Below are positions 62,855 through 64,000 of a stretch of 64,000 nucleotides of DNA, piece after piece. How positions within the stretch are numbered: position 1 is the first letter of the stretch; each line of letters starts with the position of its first letter. The notes beneath the pieces are model-generated. The model did not search any database. It was not told the origin of the DNA and saw only the letters and a list, made by a program, of their open reading frames with translations. The DNA is from Larkinella sp049445795. Lineage in GTDB: Bacteria > Bacteroidota > Bacteroidia > Cytophagales > Spirosomataceae. The stretch is taken from the NCBI RefSeq assembly GCF_049445795.1, contig NZ_JBMSDT010000002.1:186001-250000 (forward strand), written 5' to 3'. The position numbers and the translations under genes are program-made.

Positions 62855-62882
62855 ACGATTCGTTCAGGTCAAAAACCGGCTC
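62837..62882 (-). terminator. Terminator after the SxtJ-like gene
   Basis: GAGCCGGTTTTTG and its complement form a perfect 13-bp stem with a 20-nt loop. On the minus strand it is followed by TTTTCTTATTTTT. It lies 17 bp after the stop codon at 62,900. Confidence 0.85.
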
Positions 62883-62899
62883 CGCACGGAAAAAATTCC

Positions 62900-63262
62900 T
62901 TACCAGGTTTGTTCAAGATCTTCTTTCGTGTACAGATGATTCCGCTCGTGGTACAAGGAGCCTTCGTCGGCCCGCCGGATCGACAGCGGATTTTTAGCCG
63001 ATAGCCGGTAAAGCAGGGCAATCGGCAGCAGAAAGACCCAGAATACCACCGTCAGAATGATTTTTCCGTTGATGGAACCCAGAATTTCGGCCAGTTTGAA
63101 CCACAGCCAGACAATGCCGTTGCCGATGGCCGGAATAAACAGACTCAGCACGCCCACGGCAGCCGCAGCGTACAACCAGTAGACGGATTTAAAAATAAAA
63201 TACAAAACAACCAGCCCGGTTACAATGACCAACTGGGCCTTGACACGCTCCAACTGACTCAT
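62900..63262 (-). CDS. SxtJ-family membrane protein
   Basis: The 120-residue protein has three hydrophobic segments (~12-30, ~31-55, ~64-88), then a conserved-looking cytoplasmic tail SAKNPLSIRRADEGSLYHERNHLYTKEDLEQTW (quoted by its ends). The tail motif and size match the SxtJ family, named after a saxitoxin cluster gene. It lies 18 bp after a DUF5989-type gene and in line with an SGNH hydrolase gene. No toxin synthesis is implied. Its biochemical role is unknown. Confidence 0.85.
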   Translation of the reverse strand: MSQLERVKAQLVIVTGLVVLYFIFKSVYWLYAAAAVGVLSLFIPAIGNGIVWLWFKLAEILGSINGKIILTVVFWVFLLPIALLYRLSAKNPLSIRRADEGSLYHERNHLYTKEDLEQTW

Positions 63263-63280
63263 ACGATCGGTGAATTCCGG

Positions 63281-63430
63281 TTAGAACAATGTATAAATAA
63301 AAGGAGCTACCGCCGATCCACCGCCGATCACCAGAATGACGCCGATCAACAGTAAAAGCAGAATAATCGGTGCCAACCACCATTTTTTGCGCTGGCTCAA
63401 AAATCCGAAGATGTCTTTAACAAAGTCCAT
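63281..63430 (-). CDS. 49-residue DUF5989 (SxtK-like) membrane protein
   Basis: The small frame reads MDFVKDIFGFLSQRKKWWLA, then a single hydrophobic helix rich in Leu and Ile, and ends in GGGSAVAPFIYTLF. The pattern FGFLxxRKKWWLxP followed by a long helix and APFIYTLF is diagnostic for DUF5989. The ATG at 63430 and the stop at 63281 are clear. It lies between the SGNH and SxtJ-like genes with short gaps (31 and 18 bp) in a conserved trio. Confidence 0.9.
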   Translation of the reverse strand: MDFVKDIFGFLSQRKKWWLAPIILLLLLIGVILVIGGGSAVAPFIYTLF

Positions 63431-63461
63431 TTTTGTATACAGTATAGCAGGTGAATAAAAT

Positions 63462-64000
63462 TTATTGATTTACAACAAGGGTTTGCGGTTTTATTCGTTG
63501 AAACAGGGCTTCTCCGACGCGTTGATTAACGATGGCGCTGGCATGAAAATCATTCCGGCCCACAATGCGGTCGTCCGGATCAATGTCTTTGATGAGCGTG
63601 CCGACCTCCAGTACCGGGACGTTGTTCCGTCGGAAAAAGTCAACCACCGGTCGGGTATACGTCGTCGTTTTCTCCAGATTGTGCGAGAACGGAAAGAGCA
63701 CTACATATAGCGGGATCTTATTTACCTGGCAATACGTCATAAACTTACTCAGGTCGCTCAGGTGGCTATTCATGATTTTAGGATCAGTATATACCTTCTT
63801 CGCGTAGTCTTCAAAAGGCGCGACTCCGCTCCCGTGGGGTAATTGCCAATACACATAGTTGAGTAGATACGAGTTTTTGAACAGAATGCGGAGCGGCCCC
63901 GGAAGGTCACTGAAGGGCTGAAACACCGCAGGAAAGACACCAAAATCCCGTGCCACTTTCTCAATATCGTTTGGAAAATATTGCAGCACCATCAAATCCG
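63462..64000 (-). CDS. SGNH/GDSL-type hydrolase, C-terminal part (runs off the window)
   Basis: The frame stays open to the window edge, reading ...DLMVLQYFPNDIEKV. This is the SGNH block III region with Asn, and the N-terminal Ser block lies outside. The C-terminal catalytic block is GRNDFHASAIVNQRVGEAL, with the Asp and His of a DxxH motif. At least 179 residues are visible. Together with the DUF5989 and SxtJ-like genes it matches the order seen in sxt-type cassettes, where a carbamoyltransferase gene often comes first. O-acyl transfer or hydrolysis on a surface glycan is plausible. Confidence 0.85.
   Translation of the reverse strand, partial: DLMVLQYFPNDIEKVARDFGVFPAVFQPFSDLPGPLRILFKNSYLLNYVYWQLPHGSGVAPFEDYAKKVYTDPKIMNSHLSDLSKFMTYCQVNKIPLYVVLFPFSHNLEKTTTYTRPVVDFFRRNNVPVLEVGTLIKDIDPDDRIVGRNDFHASAIVNQRVGEALFQRIKPQTLVVNQ

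Noticed and set aside
60047..63004. A 985-codon open frame on the plus strand opposite metH.
   Set aside because: It is the mirror of a highly conserved gene in GC-rich codons, is rich in His, Arg and Phe as expected for antisense frames, shows no domain, and runs over the riboswitch and terminator.

Overview
The window looks like chromosome of a Bacteroidota bacterium, most likely a Cytophagales/Spirosomataceae relative (Spirosoma or Larkinella type). The signs are a SusC/SusD pair, a FecR/ECF sigma pair feeding an STN-domain TonB receptor, a type IX secretion sorting domain, promoters of the TTTG-N19-TAnnTTTG kind, and starts without clear Shine-Dalgarno sequences. The species call is an inference from gene content. 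No database search was possible.

Positions 10-38,680 lie entirely on the minus strand and form one polysaccharide utilisation locus joined to L-arabinose catabolism. Read in the direction of transcription it starts with a Nudix-type AraR-like regulator, then araB, araA, a GH51 arabinofuranosidase, araD, transaldolase, a split transketolase and an SSS sugar symporter. An ECF sigma factor, FecR, SusC and SusD follow, then a long run of exported enzymes: GH95, GH43, GH127, VOC protein, GH43, GH97, CE6-like esterase, GH29 and four CE1-like esterase genes (one a double-esterase fusion), plus an esterase remnant at the left edge. The set fits a feruloylated and acetylated, arabinose-rich glycan with galactose and fucose/L-galactose caps, such as complex arabinoxylan. 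The released L-arabinose would pass through ribulose-5-phosphate into the pentose phosphate pathway. A shared palindrome, TGTCA-N3-YGACA, in front of araR, araB and the ECF sigma gene suggests that one arabinose signal controls both halves.

Positions 38,900-50,200 are mixed. They hold a PD40 propeller lipoprotein, an OmpR-type two-component system followed by a small exported protein with four 11-bp direct repeats in its promoter region, an AT-rich island with a truncated IS630-type gene, an AGCS amino-acid symporter, and a PadR regulator with an FtsX-type permease. About 1 kb of AT-rich DNA follows without a supported gene.

Positions 50,200-58,700 look like a cell-surface region: a 1178-residue thrombospondin type 3 repeat protein, a T9SS-sorted protein, a CapD/FlaA1-type nucleotide-sugar dehydratase, a NarL-type response regulator, and a convergent PadR plus membrane-protein pair. 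Positions 58,800-62,880 hold metH with a clear SAM-I riboswitch. Two downstream leader segments are complementary to parts of that aptamer, which suggests a specific switching mechanism. The right edge carries genes matching the order of the sxtJ/sxtK/sxtL cassette, including a 49-residue DUF5989-type protein.

Three copies of a 64-74 bp composite palindromic repeat lie in the locus, and one of them forms the N-terminus of the GH97 gene.
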